Positions 34,794 to 42,417 of a stretch of DNA of 64,000 nucleotides are shown here, piece by piece. How positions within the stretch are numbered: the first letter of the stretch is position 1; each line of letters opens with the position of its first letter. The stretch is from Thiofaba sp049322715 (GTDB lineage: Bacteria; Pseudomonadota; Gammaproteobacteria; Halothiobacillales; Halothiobacillaceae), in the NCBI GenBank assembly GCA_049322715.1, contig JBMOQP010000011.1, positions 62,001 to 126,000 of the forward strand, given 5' to 3'. The translations under genes and the position numbers were made by a program. The notes under the pieces are model-generated. The model ran no database searches. It was not told where the DNA came from and saw nothing but the letters and a program-made list of their open reading frames with translations.

Positions 34794-36394
34794 GCCGAGT
34801 CCTGCATCAGGCCAGCCGCCTCGACCAGGACGCGGGTGTACTCCTCGCGCGGGTTGGCCAGCAGGTCGAGGGTCTCGCCCTCCTCCACCACCCTGCCGTC
34901 GCGCAGGACCATGACCCGGTGGGCCATGGCGCGGATCACGCGCAGGTCGTGGGTGATGAGCAGGTAACTCAGGCCGTGACGGCGCTGCAGTTCCTGCAGC
35001 AGGGTCAGCACCTGCTTCTGCACCGACACGTCCAGCGCGCTGGTCGGCTCGTCCAGCACGATCAGCCGCGGGCGCAGCACCAGGGCACGGGCGATGGCGA
35101 TGCGCTGACGCTGCCCGCCAGAGAACTCGTGCGGATAGCGCCACAGCATGTCCGCGCCGAGGCCGACCTCCTCCAGCGCCTCGATCACCCGGGTGCGGCG
35201 GGCTCCGTTGTCGAGCTCCGGCTCATGCACGCGCAGGCCCTCACCGACGATCTGCTCGATGGTCATGCGCGGGGACAGCGCGGCGAACGGGTCCTGGAAC
35301 ACCACCTGGGCACTGCGGCGGGCGCGGCGCAGGGGCTCGCCACGCAGGGCCTGCCAGTCCACGCCATCGATCTTGATTTCGCCCTCGCCCGCCAGCAGGC
35401 GCAGGAGGACATGGGCCAGGGTGGTCTTGCCCGAGCCGGATTCGCCGACCACGCCGAGGGTCTCTCCAGCACGAAGCGCAAGGTCGATGCCGTGCAGGAT
35501 GGTCTGCCCCCTCGCCCGGCGGAACAGGCCACCGCCCTGCCCCTCGCGCACGCAGCGCACCGCACGCGCCTCGAGCACGGCCGCCTGCGCGCGCGGCGGG
35601 GCGATATCGCGCACCGGCGCGCTTTCCAGCAGCAGGCGGGTGTAGTCGTGCGCCGGCCGGGAGAACACGTCCTCCACGCCCCCCTGCTCAACCACCGCGC
35701 CCTGGCGCATGACCACCACCTGCTCGGCGAAGCGGCGTACCAGCGGCAGGTCGTGGGTGATCATTAGCACCGCCATGCCCATCTCGCGCTGCAGGCGGGC
35801 CAGCAGGTCGAGGATCTGCGCCTGGAGGGTGACGTCGAGGGCGGTGGTGGGCTCATCAGCGATCAACAGGCGCGGCCTGCACGCCAGCGCCATGGCAATC
35901 ATGGCGCGCTGGCGCTGACCGCCGGAGAGCTGGTGCGGGAAGGCATCCACCGTCGAACGCGGCTCACGGATGCCGGTCAGCTCAAGCAGCTCGATGGCGC
36001 GCTCGCGTGCTGCCTGTGCCGTCAGTCCTTCGTGCACGAGCAGGGTCTCGGCGACCTGGCGGCCGACGGTGTGCAACGGGTTGAAGGCGCTCATCGGCTC
36101 CTGGAAGATCATGCCGATGGCGCGGCCGCGCAGGGCGCGCAGACGTGCCTCGCTCGCCTGGGCCAGATCCTCGCCCTCGAAGCGAATGGCGCCGCTCAGG
36201 CGCGCGCCCTCGCGCTCAAGCAAGCCGAGGATGGCCAAGGCAGTGATGGACTTGCCCGAACCGGATTCCCCGACCAGCGCGACACGCCCCCCCGCGGGCA
36301 CGTCAAAGCCGACCCCACGCAGCACCTCGCGCTCCCCGGCCGGGGTGGCGAAGGCAAGATGCAGGTCCCGGATGGATAACAGGGGTGGGATCAC
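34790..36394 (-). CDS. yejF: YejF-type dual ABC transporter ATPase
   Basis: 534 residues with two complete nucleotide-binding domains. NBD1: GESGSGKSITAL, LSGGQRQRAMIAMAL, LLIADEPTTALDV. NBD2: GESGSGKTTLA, FSGGQRQRIAIARAL, LIVLDEPTSALDV. This architecture fits oligopeptide/microcin C-type importers (YejF). Neither the membrane components (yejB, yejE) nor a binding protein is adjacent: rpoS lies upstream and the HAD gene downstream. It is an orphan in this window; the partners must be elsewhere or it serves another permease. Confidence 0.88.
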   Translation of the reverse strand: MIPPLLSIRDLHLAFATPAGEREVLRGVGFDVPAGGRVALVGESGSGKSITALAILGLLEREGARLSGAIRFEGEDLAQASEARLRALRGRAIGMIFQEPMSAFNPLHTVGRQVAETLLVHEGLTAQAARERAIELLELTGIREPRSTVDAFPHQLSGGQRQRAMIAMALACRPRLLIADEPTTALDVTLQAQILDLLARLQREMGMAVLMITHDLPLVRRFAEQVVVMRQGAVVEQGGVEDVFSRPAHDYTRLLLESAPVRDIAPPRAQAAVLEARAVRCVREGQGGGLFRRARGQTILHGIDLALRAGETLGVVGESGSGKTTLAHVLLRLLAGEGEIKIDGVDWQALRGEPLRRARRSAQVVFQDPFAALSPRMTIEQIVGEGLRVHEPELDNGARRTRVIEALEEVGLGADMLWRYPHEFSGGQRQRIAIARALVLRPRLIVLDEPTSALDVSVQKQVLTLLQELQRRHGLSYLLITHDLRVIRAMAHRVMVLRDGRVVEEGETLDLLANPREEYTRVLVEAAGLMQDSA

Positions 36395-36473
36395 GGGCAG
36401 GAAGGGTGTATGGCGCGAGCAGTCATTCTAGCAGCCCGAGGGCCTCCCCACGCTCACGCCTGCCGGGATGGGA

Positions 36474-37448
36474 TCACTCCTCGTCCAGCATGGTGTCCGA
36501 GGACTGGCCTTCGGCCTGGCTCATGCGCCGCAGGCGGCGCAGCGCCTCGAGCTGGATCTGGCGCACCCGCTCGCGGGTCACGCCGAGGATGTCGCCGATG
36601 GCCTCCAGGGTGTGCGGCTCGTGCCCGTGCAGGCCGAAGCGCCGTTCGACCACCTCGCGCTGCTTGGGTTCGAGACGGGCCAGCCAGTCCTCGATGCGCT
36701 CCTGGGCAAGCTCCCCCTGCACGAGCTGGGCTGGATCGTGGTTGTTCTCGTCAGGGATCATCTCCATCAGGGAATGATCCGGGTCGCCGCGCAGCGGGGT
36801 GTCGATCGAAGTGATGCGCTCCCCGTAGCTCATGTGGCGCATCACGTCGTCGAGGTCGCGATCCAGGCACTCGGCGATCTCCTCCATGGTCGCCTCGTGG
36901 TTGAGCTCCTGCGAGAGCTTGCGCGCCGCACGGTTGTAGACGTTGATTTCCTTGACGATGTGGATCGGCAGGCGCACGGTGCGGCCCTGGTTCATCAGCG
37001 CCCGTTCGATGGTCTGGCGGATCCACCAGGTGGCATAGGTGGAGAAGCGGAAGCCGCGCTCAGGGTCGAACTTCTCCACCGCGCGCATCAGGCCAAGGTT
37101 GCCTTCCTCGATCAGGTCGCACAGATCGAGTCCGCGATGCATGTAGCGGCGGGCGATCTTCACCACCAGACGCAGGTTGCAGACGATCATCCGCTCACGG
37201 CCGGCTCCGTCCCCGGAGCGGGCGAGACGGGCGAAATGGCGCTCCTGTTCCGGGGTGAGGAGGCCGTGGCACTCGACGTCGTTCAGGTAGAGACGGGTGA
37301 TGTCCGCCCCTTCCGCGCCGTAGCTTCCGGCAACGAATACTTCGCCCTCGCCTTCCCGCTCGGTCGGCTCGCCCTCGGTCTCAGTCTCGTGGATCTCCTC
37401 CTCGAGGTGGACGGCATGGATATCGAGTTCATCTTCTTGGACACGCAT
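36474..37448 (-). CDS. rpoS: Stationary-phase sigma factor RpoS
   Basis: 324 residues from the ATG at 37448 (GGAGAG upstream). Regions: 1.2 (DITRLYLNDVECHGLLTPEQ), 2 (FSTYATWWIRQTIERALMNQ), 3 and 4 (GVTRERVRQIQLEALRRLRR). General stress and stationary-phase sigma factor. Next to nlpD, as in most gammaproteobacteria, where the main rpoS promoter lies inside nlpD; no promoter is assigned here because the nlpD region is disrupted by a gap. Confidence 0.96.
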   Translation of the reverse strand: MRVQEDELDIHAVHLEEEIHETETEGEPTEREGEGEVFVAGSYGAEGADITRLYLNDVECHGLLTPEQERHFARLARSGDGAGRERMIVCNLRLVVKIARRYMHRGLDLCDLIEEGNLGLMRAVEKFDPERGFRFSTYATWWIRQTIERALMNQGRTVRLPIHIVKEINVYNRAARKLSQELNHEATMEEIAECLDRDLDDVMRHMSYGERITSIDTPLRGDPDHSLMEMIPDENNHDPAQLVQGELAQERIEDWLARLEPKQREVVERRFGLHGHEPHTLEAIGDILGVTRERVRQIQLEALRRLRRMSQAEGQSSDTMLDEE

Positions 37449-37467
37449 CACTCGGCTCTCCGGCGAA

Positions 37468-38396
37468 TCAGCGGCTGGCCTGCGGCAATTGCCGCAGGGG
37501 GTCGATCGGGTTGCCATCCAGGCGAATCTCGAAATGCAGCATGGGTTTGCCGGCCTCCGCCTGCCCCATGCGGGCGATGATTTGACCAGACTGCACAGTT
37601 TCGCCCTCACTGACCAATAAAGCCTGGTTATAGGCATATGCACTCAAGAAACGCTCGTCGTGTTTCAAGATGATGAGCCGACCATAACCCGCAAGGCCCG
37701 AACCGCTGTAGACCACCTCCCCGCTCGCCGCCGCGCGCACCGGCTGGCCAAGCTCGCCCGCAATGTCGATCCCCTTGCGGGTCGCGTGACCCGCGAGAAA
37801 GCTGCTGACCACGCGCCCCTCGGTCGGCCAGGCCCAGGCGATCTTGCCGACCGGAGGCAGCGGAGCCGCTTCCTTTCTCGCCTTTGCGGTGGNNNNNNNN
37901 NNNNNNNNNNNNNNNNNNNNNNNNNNNNNNNNNNNNNNNNNNNNNNNNNNNNNNNNNNNNNNNNNNNNNNNNNNNNNNNNNNNNNNNNNNNNTCGATCCC
38001 CTTGCGGGTCGCGTGACCCGCGAGAAAGCTGCTGACCACGCGCCCCTCGGTCGGCCAGGCCCAGGCGATCTTGCCGACCGGAGGCAGCGGAGCCGCTTCC
38101 TTTCTCGCCTTTGCGGTGGCCTTCGGGGCAGGGTCGGCGACGGCCCCGTCTTGCGTCACGGTCTTCCCTGCCAGGAGAAGACGCTGGCCGACATGGAGGG
38201 TGTAGGGGGGACGGATGCCATTGCGGCTGGCCACCTCGCGCCAGTCCATGTCATGGGCCGTGGCGATGGAGTACAGGGTCTCCCCCCGCCGGACGACATG
38301 CACGCCGTCCTCGGGGGCGAAGCGGACCGCCGGCCCGGAGCAACCGGACAAGACAAGCAACAGGCCGACGACGAGGAGGCGTGCGGTCGAGGGCAT
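37468..38396 (-). CDS. nlpD: NlpD-like LysM/M23 lipoprotein (split by an assembly gap)
   Basis: After removing the 100 N and one copy of the 127-nt duplication (227 nt), the two halves join in frame to a 233-residue protein. It has a lipoprotein signal (lipobox LSGC, residues 16-19), a LysM domain (~33-77, VVRRGETLYSIA) and an M23 domain. The peptidase site is degenerate: RKGIDIA where active enzymes have H at the first position, and MLHFEIR instead of HxH. It is therefore probably a non-catalytic activator of a cell-wall amidase, as described for NlpD. 19 nt upstream of rpoS. Confidence 0.88.
37766..38119. other. Assembly gap (100 N) with 127-nt flanking duplication inside nlpD
   Basis: 37766-37892 and 37993-38119 are identical over exactly 127 nt, separated by 100 N (37893-37992). 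The pattern and length match the tsaB gap, indicating contigs that overlap by a fixed assembler word length. Confidence 0.95.
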
Positions 38397-38409
38397 CGGT
38401 CTCTGGGAC

Positions 38410-38985
38410 CTATGTCATCAGGACATAGGCCAACCCGACCACGGCCACCAGCCCCCAGCCGAGCCACTCCATGAACGGCCGCAGGCGCGCCTCGAAGGCC
38501 GCGCCGAAGCGCGACATGAGCCAGGCCACGAGGAAGAAGCGCCCCCCCCGCCCGCACAGGGAGGCGAGCACGAAGGGGATGAGCGGCATGCCGAGCGCAC
38601 CGGCGGTGATGGTGAATGCCTTGTAGGGGATGGGCGAGAAGCCGGCCAGGAACACGGCCCAGAAGCCCCATGCGGCGAACCAGGCACGCGCCTGCTCCAT
38701 GGCCGGGGCATACCCCATCTGGTCGATCCACGGCGTGAGCAGGTCGAGGAACAAAGCACCGAGCAGGTAGCCGAACAGGCCGCCCACCACCGAGGCGAGG
38801 GTGGTAAGCAGGGCCAGCCGCCACCAGGCGGGCGGACGCGCCACGCACATTGGCGCCAGCAACACGTCCGGAGGGATCGGAAAAAAGGAGGACTCGGCGA
38901 AGCTCATCCCGCCGAGAAACCAGGGGGCGCGGGGATGGCTGCTCCAGCCGATCACCCGGTCGTACATGGCCCCGAACAACCTCAT
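38410..38985 (-). CDS. yqaA: YqaA/DedA-family (VTT domain) membrane protein
   Basis: 191 residues from the ATG at 38985 (GAGG upstream). Four or five membrane segments; AESSFFPIPPDVLLAPM and VFLAGFSPIPYKAFTITAGA are the conserved re-entrant motifs of the VTT/DedA superfamily, members of which act as lipid scramblases or flippases. It sits between pcm (10-nt gap) and nlpD (13-nt gap) in the surE-pcm-yqaA-nlpD-rpoS order common in gammaproteobacteria. Confidence 0.88.
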   Translation of the reverse strand: MRLFGAMYDRVIGWSSHPRAPWFLGGMSFAESSFFPIPPDVLLAPMCVARPPAWWRLALLTTLASVVGGLFGYLLGALFLDLLTPWIDQMGYAPAMEQARAWFAAWGFWAVFLAGFSPIPYKAFTITAGALGMPLIPFVLASLCGRGGRFFLVAWLMSRFGAAFEARLRPFMEWLGWGLVAVVGLAYVLMT

Positions 38986-38995
38986 GCAAGGATCC

Positions 38996-39673
38996 TCATG
39001 CAATGGCCCCGCTCACCAGCGGGACGAAGCTGGCAGGCTCAAGCACCTGTTCCCGCAACTCGCCTTCCTCGCGCCGGATCATCAGCAGCTTCTGCGCACC
39101 GCCCTGCGGGCCGACCGGGATGACCATCCGCCCGCCCTCGGCGAGTTGCTCGAGCAGGCGCGGGGGGATCAGGTCCGGCGCGGCCGCCACCAGGATGGCG
39201 TCGTAGGGGCCATGCGCGGACCACCCCTGCCAGCCATCCGCATGGCGCAGGCGGACGTTGAAACGCTCGAGCAGCTTGAGGCGCGCGCGGGCCTGGTCCT
39301 GCAGGGCCTTGATCCGCTCGATGCTGAACACCTGGTTGGTGAGGTGCGCGAGGATGGCCGTCTGGTAGCCGGAGCCGGTACCGATTTCGAGCACCTTGCC
39401 GGGCACGCCGTCGCGCAGGATCGCCTCGCTCATGCGCGCCACCGTGTAGGGGTGGGAAATGGTCTGTCCATGGCCGATCGGCAGGGCGGTATCCTCGTAG
39501 GCACGCCCGGCGAAGGCCTCGTCGACGAACAGGTGGCGCGGAGTACGCCGGATGGCCTCCAGCACCCGGCCATCGGCGATGCCGGCGGCCTGCAGGCGCT
39601 CGATCAGGCGCTCGCGCACGCGCGGCGAGGTCAGCCCGCTGCCGCGGATGAGGGGATCACGCAGGACCGGCAT
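38996..39673 (-). CDS. pcm: Protein-L-isoaspartate O-methyltransferase
   Basis: 225 residues from MPVLRDPLIRGSGLTSPRVR. SAM-binding motif VLEIGTGSGYQTAILAHLT, preceded by ALPIGHGQTISHPYTVARM, is typical. It repairs isoaspartyl residues in ageing proteins, fitting its place near surE and rpoS. The start overlaps the surE end by 17 nt. Confidence 0.95.
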   Translation of the reverse strand: MPVLRDPLIRGSGLTSPRVRERLIERLQAAGIADGRVLEAIRRTPRHLFVDEAFAGRAYEDTALPIGHGQTISHPYTVARMSEAILRDGVPGKVLEIGTGSGYQTAILAHLTNQVFSIERIKALQDQARARLKLLERFNVRLRHADGWQGWSAHGPYDAILVAAAPDLIPPRLLEQLAEGGRMVIPVGPQGGAQKLLMIRREEGELREQVLEPASFVPLVSGAIA

Positions 39674-40412
39674 GGGGAAGCCAGGCGCCAAGCACACCCA
39701 GGGCGTCGTGCCGGGTCATGTCGAAATGGATCGGGGTGACCGAGATGAAGCCGTCGCGCAGGGCCTGGAAGTCGGTGCCTTCGCCATCGTCCGCTGCCGC
39801 GCCCGCCATGCCGATCCAGTAGATCGCCTTGCCGCGCGGGTCGGTGTCGGCCACCATCGGCGCGGACGGATGGCGCTTGCCCAAGCGGGTGGAGCGCATG
39901 CCGCGTATCGCTTCCCAGGGCCGATCCGGCACGTTGACGTTGAGCAGGGTGTCGCGCGGAAGGGGGTGATTACCCATGCTTTCGACCAGCAGGCGCACGG
40001 CGCGGCAGGCGGTCTCCAGATGTTCGGGGTCGAAGCTCTCCATCGACACGGCGATTGCAGGCAGGCCGAGCGAGCGCCCCTCGGTGGCCGCCGCGACGGT
40101 GCCCGAATAGAGCACGTCATCGCCCAGGTTGGGGCCATGGTTGATGCCGGACAGGACGATGTTGGGACGGAACGGCAGCAGGCCGGTCAGGGCGAGGTGG
40201 ACGCAGTCGGTCGGCGTGCCGTCCACCGACCAGACATCCTCCGCAAGGAGCTTGGGGCGCAGCGGGCGGCCGAGGGTCAGCGAGTTGCTGGCGCCGCTGC
40301 GGTCGCGGTCGGGGGCCACGATGACAACCCGGCCGAGCGGCCGCATGGCGTCGGCCAGGGCGCGCAATCCGGGTGAGTAGACGCCGTCATCGTTGGAAAC
40401 CAGGATATCCAT
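39657..40412 (-). CDS. surE: 5'/3'-nucleotidase SurE
   Basis: 251 residues. Metal-binding VSNDDGVYSPG near the N-terminus and LSGINHGPNLGDDVLYSGTV, AAATEGR define SurE. It dephosphorylates nucleoside monophosphates under stationary-phase stress. It heads the surE-pcm-yqaA-nlpD-rpoS run; a family T repeat lies upstream between it and smr. Confidence 0.96.
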   Translation of the reverse strand: MDILVSNDDGVYSPGLRALADAMRPLGRVVIVAPDRDRSGASNSLTLGRPLRPKLLAEDVWSVDGTPTDCVHLALTGLLPFRPNIVLSGINHGPNLGDDVLYSGTVAAATEGRSLGLPAIAVSMESFDPEHLETACRAVRLLVESMGNHPLPRDTLLNVNVPDRPWEAIRGMRSTRLGKRHPSAPMVADTDPRGKAIYWIGMAGAAADDGEGTDFQALRDGFISVTPIHFDMTRHDALGVLGAWLPHAGPA

Positions 40413-40436
40413 GCAACCCCATCGTGACCCTGTGGT

Positions 40437-40597
40437 GAGGGATGCCCTTCATCAGCAGAGCATCCTGCTTGGGGCAAGGATGCCCCAACGTGAACAACGA
40501 CGTAGGTCGTTGATTCGCGGAGGCCGTCGCGAATTCATTTCGCGACGAGCCAATCTGCAAACCCCCAAGGATGGGGTTTTGCAGAGTTTCCCCAGAG
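40437..40597 (-). repeat. Family T palindromic repeat, copy 3 (surE-smr gap)
   Basis: Reverse orientation. Contains GGGGCAAGGATGCCCC, the AACGACGTAGGTCGTT hairpin, TCGCGAATTCATTTCGCGA and GCAAACCCCCAAGGATGGGG. One end is GAGTTTCCCCAG; the other end (AGGGATGC..GCATCCT) is more diverged than in the other copies. It lies in the divergent surE/smr promoter region; a TATACT at 40605-40610 beyond its edge could be the smr -10. Confidence 0.75.
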
Positions 40598-40645
40598 CAC
40601 TCACTATACTGATGGCCACTGTTACGTCCACCCTGAATCCCGCGC

Positions 40646-41176
40646 ATGAACGAGGACGACATCCGACTGTTCCACGCCGAGATCGGCGCCTTGAGCGGCG
40701 AGATCCGCCCCCTCAGCCATGAGCGAGTGACGCACCAGCCGCCCCGCCCGTCCGCGCGTCCGCGCCAGCGCGAGCTGGATGCGGAAAGGGTCATCCACGA
40801 CATGCTCAGCGACTACGACCCAGGAGAGCTGGAGCACGGCGAGGCTCTGCTCTACCTGCGCGACGGGGTATCGCGCCAGGTACTGCGCAAGCTGCGGCGC
40901 GGGCAGTACAGCATGGGTGCGGTGCTCGACCTGCACGGCCACACGGTGGACGAGGCGCGGACAGCCCTGGCCCGCTTCCTCAACCAGCACCGCGGCAATC
41001 CGCATTGCTGCGTCCGCATCATCCACGGCAAGGGCTACCACTCCCCTACCGGCCAAGCCCGGCTCAAGCGCCTGCTCAACCGCTGGCTGCCGCAGCGCGA
41101 GGACGTGCTGGCGTTCTGCTCGGCCCGGCCGATGGACGGGGGAACCGGCGCGGTCTACGTGCTGCTCAAGGGCTGA
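40646..41176 (+). CDS. Smr-domain protein
   Basis: 176 residues. An N-terminal charged region is followed by a C-terminal Smr domain (about 85-176) with the conserved LDLHGHTVDEAR and IIHGKGYHSP motifs. Smr domains act as DNA- or RNA-nicking modules; this stand-alone SmrB-like type has been linked to cleavage of mRNA on collided ribosomes in E. coli. Whether it is the orthologue cannot be settled here. Convergent with the next gene (9-nt gap). Confidence 0.88.
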   Translation: MNEDDIRLFHAEIGALSGEIRPLSHERVTHQPPRPSARPRQRELDAERVIHDMLSDYDPGELEHGEALLYLRDGVSRQVLRKLRRGQYSMGAVLDLHGHTVDEARTALARFLNQHRGNPHCCVRIIHGKGYHSPTGQARLKRLLNRWLPQREDVLAFCSARPMDGGTGAVYVLLKG

Positions 41177-41185
41177 GGGAGGGAG

Positions 41186-41695
41186 TCAGTCATGCTGACC
41201 CATCGATGCCTCGGCGACGAAGGGGAACTCCGCCGTCCACATCTCCTGCCCCACGATCGCGCTCACCTTCGCCACCCAATCGCTGCGGCCGCTGCTGCAG
41301 ACCGGTAGGATGATCTTCGCGCGGTAGCTGCCATCCGCCTGACGGGTCAGGGTGTAGCGGTTCATCCCCATGTCCATGCCGACCATGACGAAGTCGACGG
41401 AGGCAGGGCCGGCCTGCGGCAGGGCGGCATCGGGCAGGCGCAGTTCGAGGTCGAAGGGGCGCAGGGGGCGCACGTCGCCGCTCAGCTCGAGCGCCAGCAT
41501 GCGGGGGGCATCGGAGACGGCGCACGGCCCGCCCACTGGGGAGCAGGTCGGCGAGGGAAGCTTGACCACCTGCCCGGCGAAGGGGATGTCGGGCGCGCGC
41601 AGGCGGGAGAAGTCGTGCTGCAGGACATACAGCAGCAGACCAATGACGACCGCGCTGCCAAGCCACCACTTTGCATCGCTCATGTGCATGTGCAT
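41186..41695 (-). CDS. Membrane-anchored hypothetical protein, FixH/YtkA-like
   Basis: 169 residues. One N-terminal membrane helix (WLGSAVVIGLLLYVLQ), then a periplasmic domain with two Cys (CSPVGGPC) and the stretch VGMDMGMNRYTLTRQADGSY ending in ILPVCSSGRSDWVAKV. The Met-rich loop followed by a DGSY..ILPVC strand resembles FixH/YtkA-type periplasmic domains, but I do not recognise a specific family. Its ribosome-binding site lies in the 3' arm of an 8-bp hairpin. Alternative starts at the second and third ATG of MHMHM. Confidence 0.6.
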   Translation of the reverse strand: MHMHMSDAKWWLGSAVVIGLLLYVLQHDFSRLRAPDIPFAGQVVKLPSPTCSPVGGPCAVSDAPRMLALELSGDVRPLRPFDLELRLPDAALPQAGPASVDFVMVGMDMGMNRYTLTRQADGSYRAKIILPVCSSGRSDWVAKVSAIVGQEMWTAEFPFVAEASMGQHD

Positions 41696-41700
41696 ACCCC

Positions 41701-41721
41701 GCCCTTCCTCATTGGAAGGGC
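41701..41721 (-). promoter_or_regulatory. Hairpin covering a Shine-Dalgarno sequence
   Basis: On the minus strand GCCCTTCC-aatga-GGAAGGGC forms a perfect 8-bp stem directly before ggggtATG of the FixH/YtkA-like gene. The GGAAGGG in the 3' arm is the best ribosome-binding candidate, so folding would hide it. Confidence 0.5.
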
Positions 41722-41761
41722 AAGGTTAACCGATCCTTCGGCACCAGACACCCCCGGCAAC

Positions 41762-41846
41762 GCAAGCCAGGGATGGCTTGCAGACCATCGCGGACATGTG
41801 CCGCGATGGATCGAGTTGAAAAAGGCTATGGAAAGCCTTATTCAAC
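41762..41846. repeat. Family G-related hairpin series, copy 3
   Basis: Three consecutive hairpins: GCAAGCC-agggat-GGCTTGC, CCATCGCGG-acatgtg-CCGCGATGG, and TTGAAAAAGGCT-atggaa-AGCCTTATTCAA. CAAGCC..GGCTTG and the TTGAAAAAGG-type stem recur in the 62.6 kb copy. It lies between the coiled-coil gene and the FixH/YtkA-like gene. Confidence 0.55.
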
Positions 41847-41866
41847 ATCCTGTTTGAAGAGCGGGA

Positions 41867-42373
41867 TCAGTCCTTCATCCGCTCCTTGATCTTGCGGTAA
41901 CGCCCGGCGATGTCGTCCTTGAGTTCGCGCGCGGCCTCGGCGGCCTCGTCCAGCGCCTCGCCGGTCTTGTCCTTGAGCGCGTCGATGCGCCCACCCAGCG
42001 TGTCCCAGGCCTGCTCCGCCTCATCCCACTCCTTGCGCGCCTCCATGCCCATCAGCTTTGTCTGCAAGCGCAGTTCGTCGCGCATCTGGCGCAGATCCTC
42101 CATGCCCTCGGCGAGGCGTTCCACGGGCTTGAGCCTGCGATATTGCCCCTCGAGCTCATCCACCAGCTGGCGGAAGCTTTCCATCATCTCACTGGCCTGA
42201 TAGGCCCCCTCGCTGCGGATGCGGCGCAGGGCGTTGCCCAAGCGCTCCCATACCTGCTCGGCCTCCTGCCATTCCTCGCGCGCCTCCATGCCCAGCAGGT
42301 GCATCTGCACCCGCAGCTCGTCGCGCTGCTGCCTGAGGGCCTCAACCGTGGTGTCGAACTGTTCCTTGATCAT
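41867..42373 (-). CDS. Coiled-coil protein with internal duplication
   Basis: 168 residues from the ATG at 42373, which has GAGG 8 nt upstream; the GTG at 42382 is rejected. Highly charged, almost all helical, no membrane or signal segment. A ~40-residue block occurs twice: RDELRVQMHLLGMEAREEWQ... at about 18-55 and RDELRLQTKLMGMEARKEWD... at about 93-130, each followed by an AEQxWxxLG motif. I do not recognise the family. It follows the Nudix/ThiE-like gene on the same strand (44-nt gap). Confidence 0.75.
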   Translation of the reverse strand: MIKEQFDTTVEALRQQRDELRVQMHLLGMEAREEWQEAEQVWERLGNALRRIRSEGAYQASEMMESFRQLVDELEGQYRRLKPVERLAEGMEDLRQMRDELRLQTKLMGMEARKEWDEAEQAWDTLGGRIDALKDKTGEALDEAAEAARELKDDIAGRYRKIKERMKD

Positions 42374-42417
42374 CGCAATCACCTCACTGGGACAGGGTCA
42401 CGAACGAGTGTAGACCA

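Noticed and set aside
37665..38396. Taking the 243-codon frame through the N run as the nlpD product
   Set aside because: After the N run it continues in a wrong frame; collapsing the 227 nt gives the correct 233-residue product.
40387..40803. Minus-strand 138-codon frame across the surE-smr gap
   Set aside because: Consists of the family T repeat plus antisense of smr; no independent coding support.
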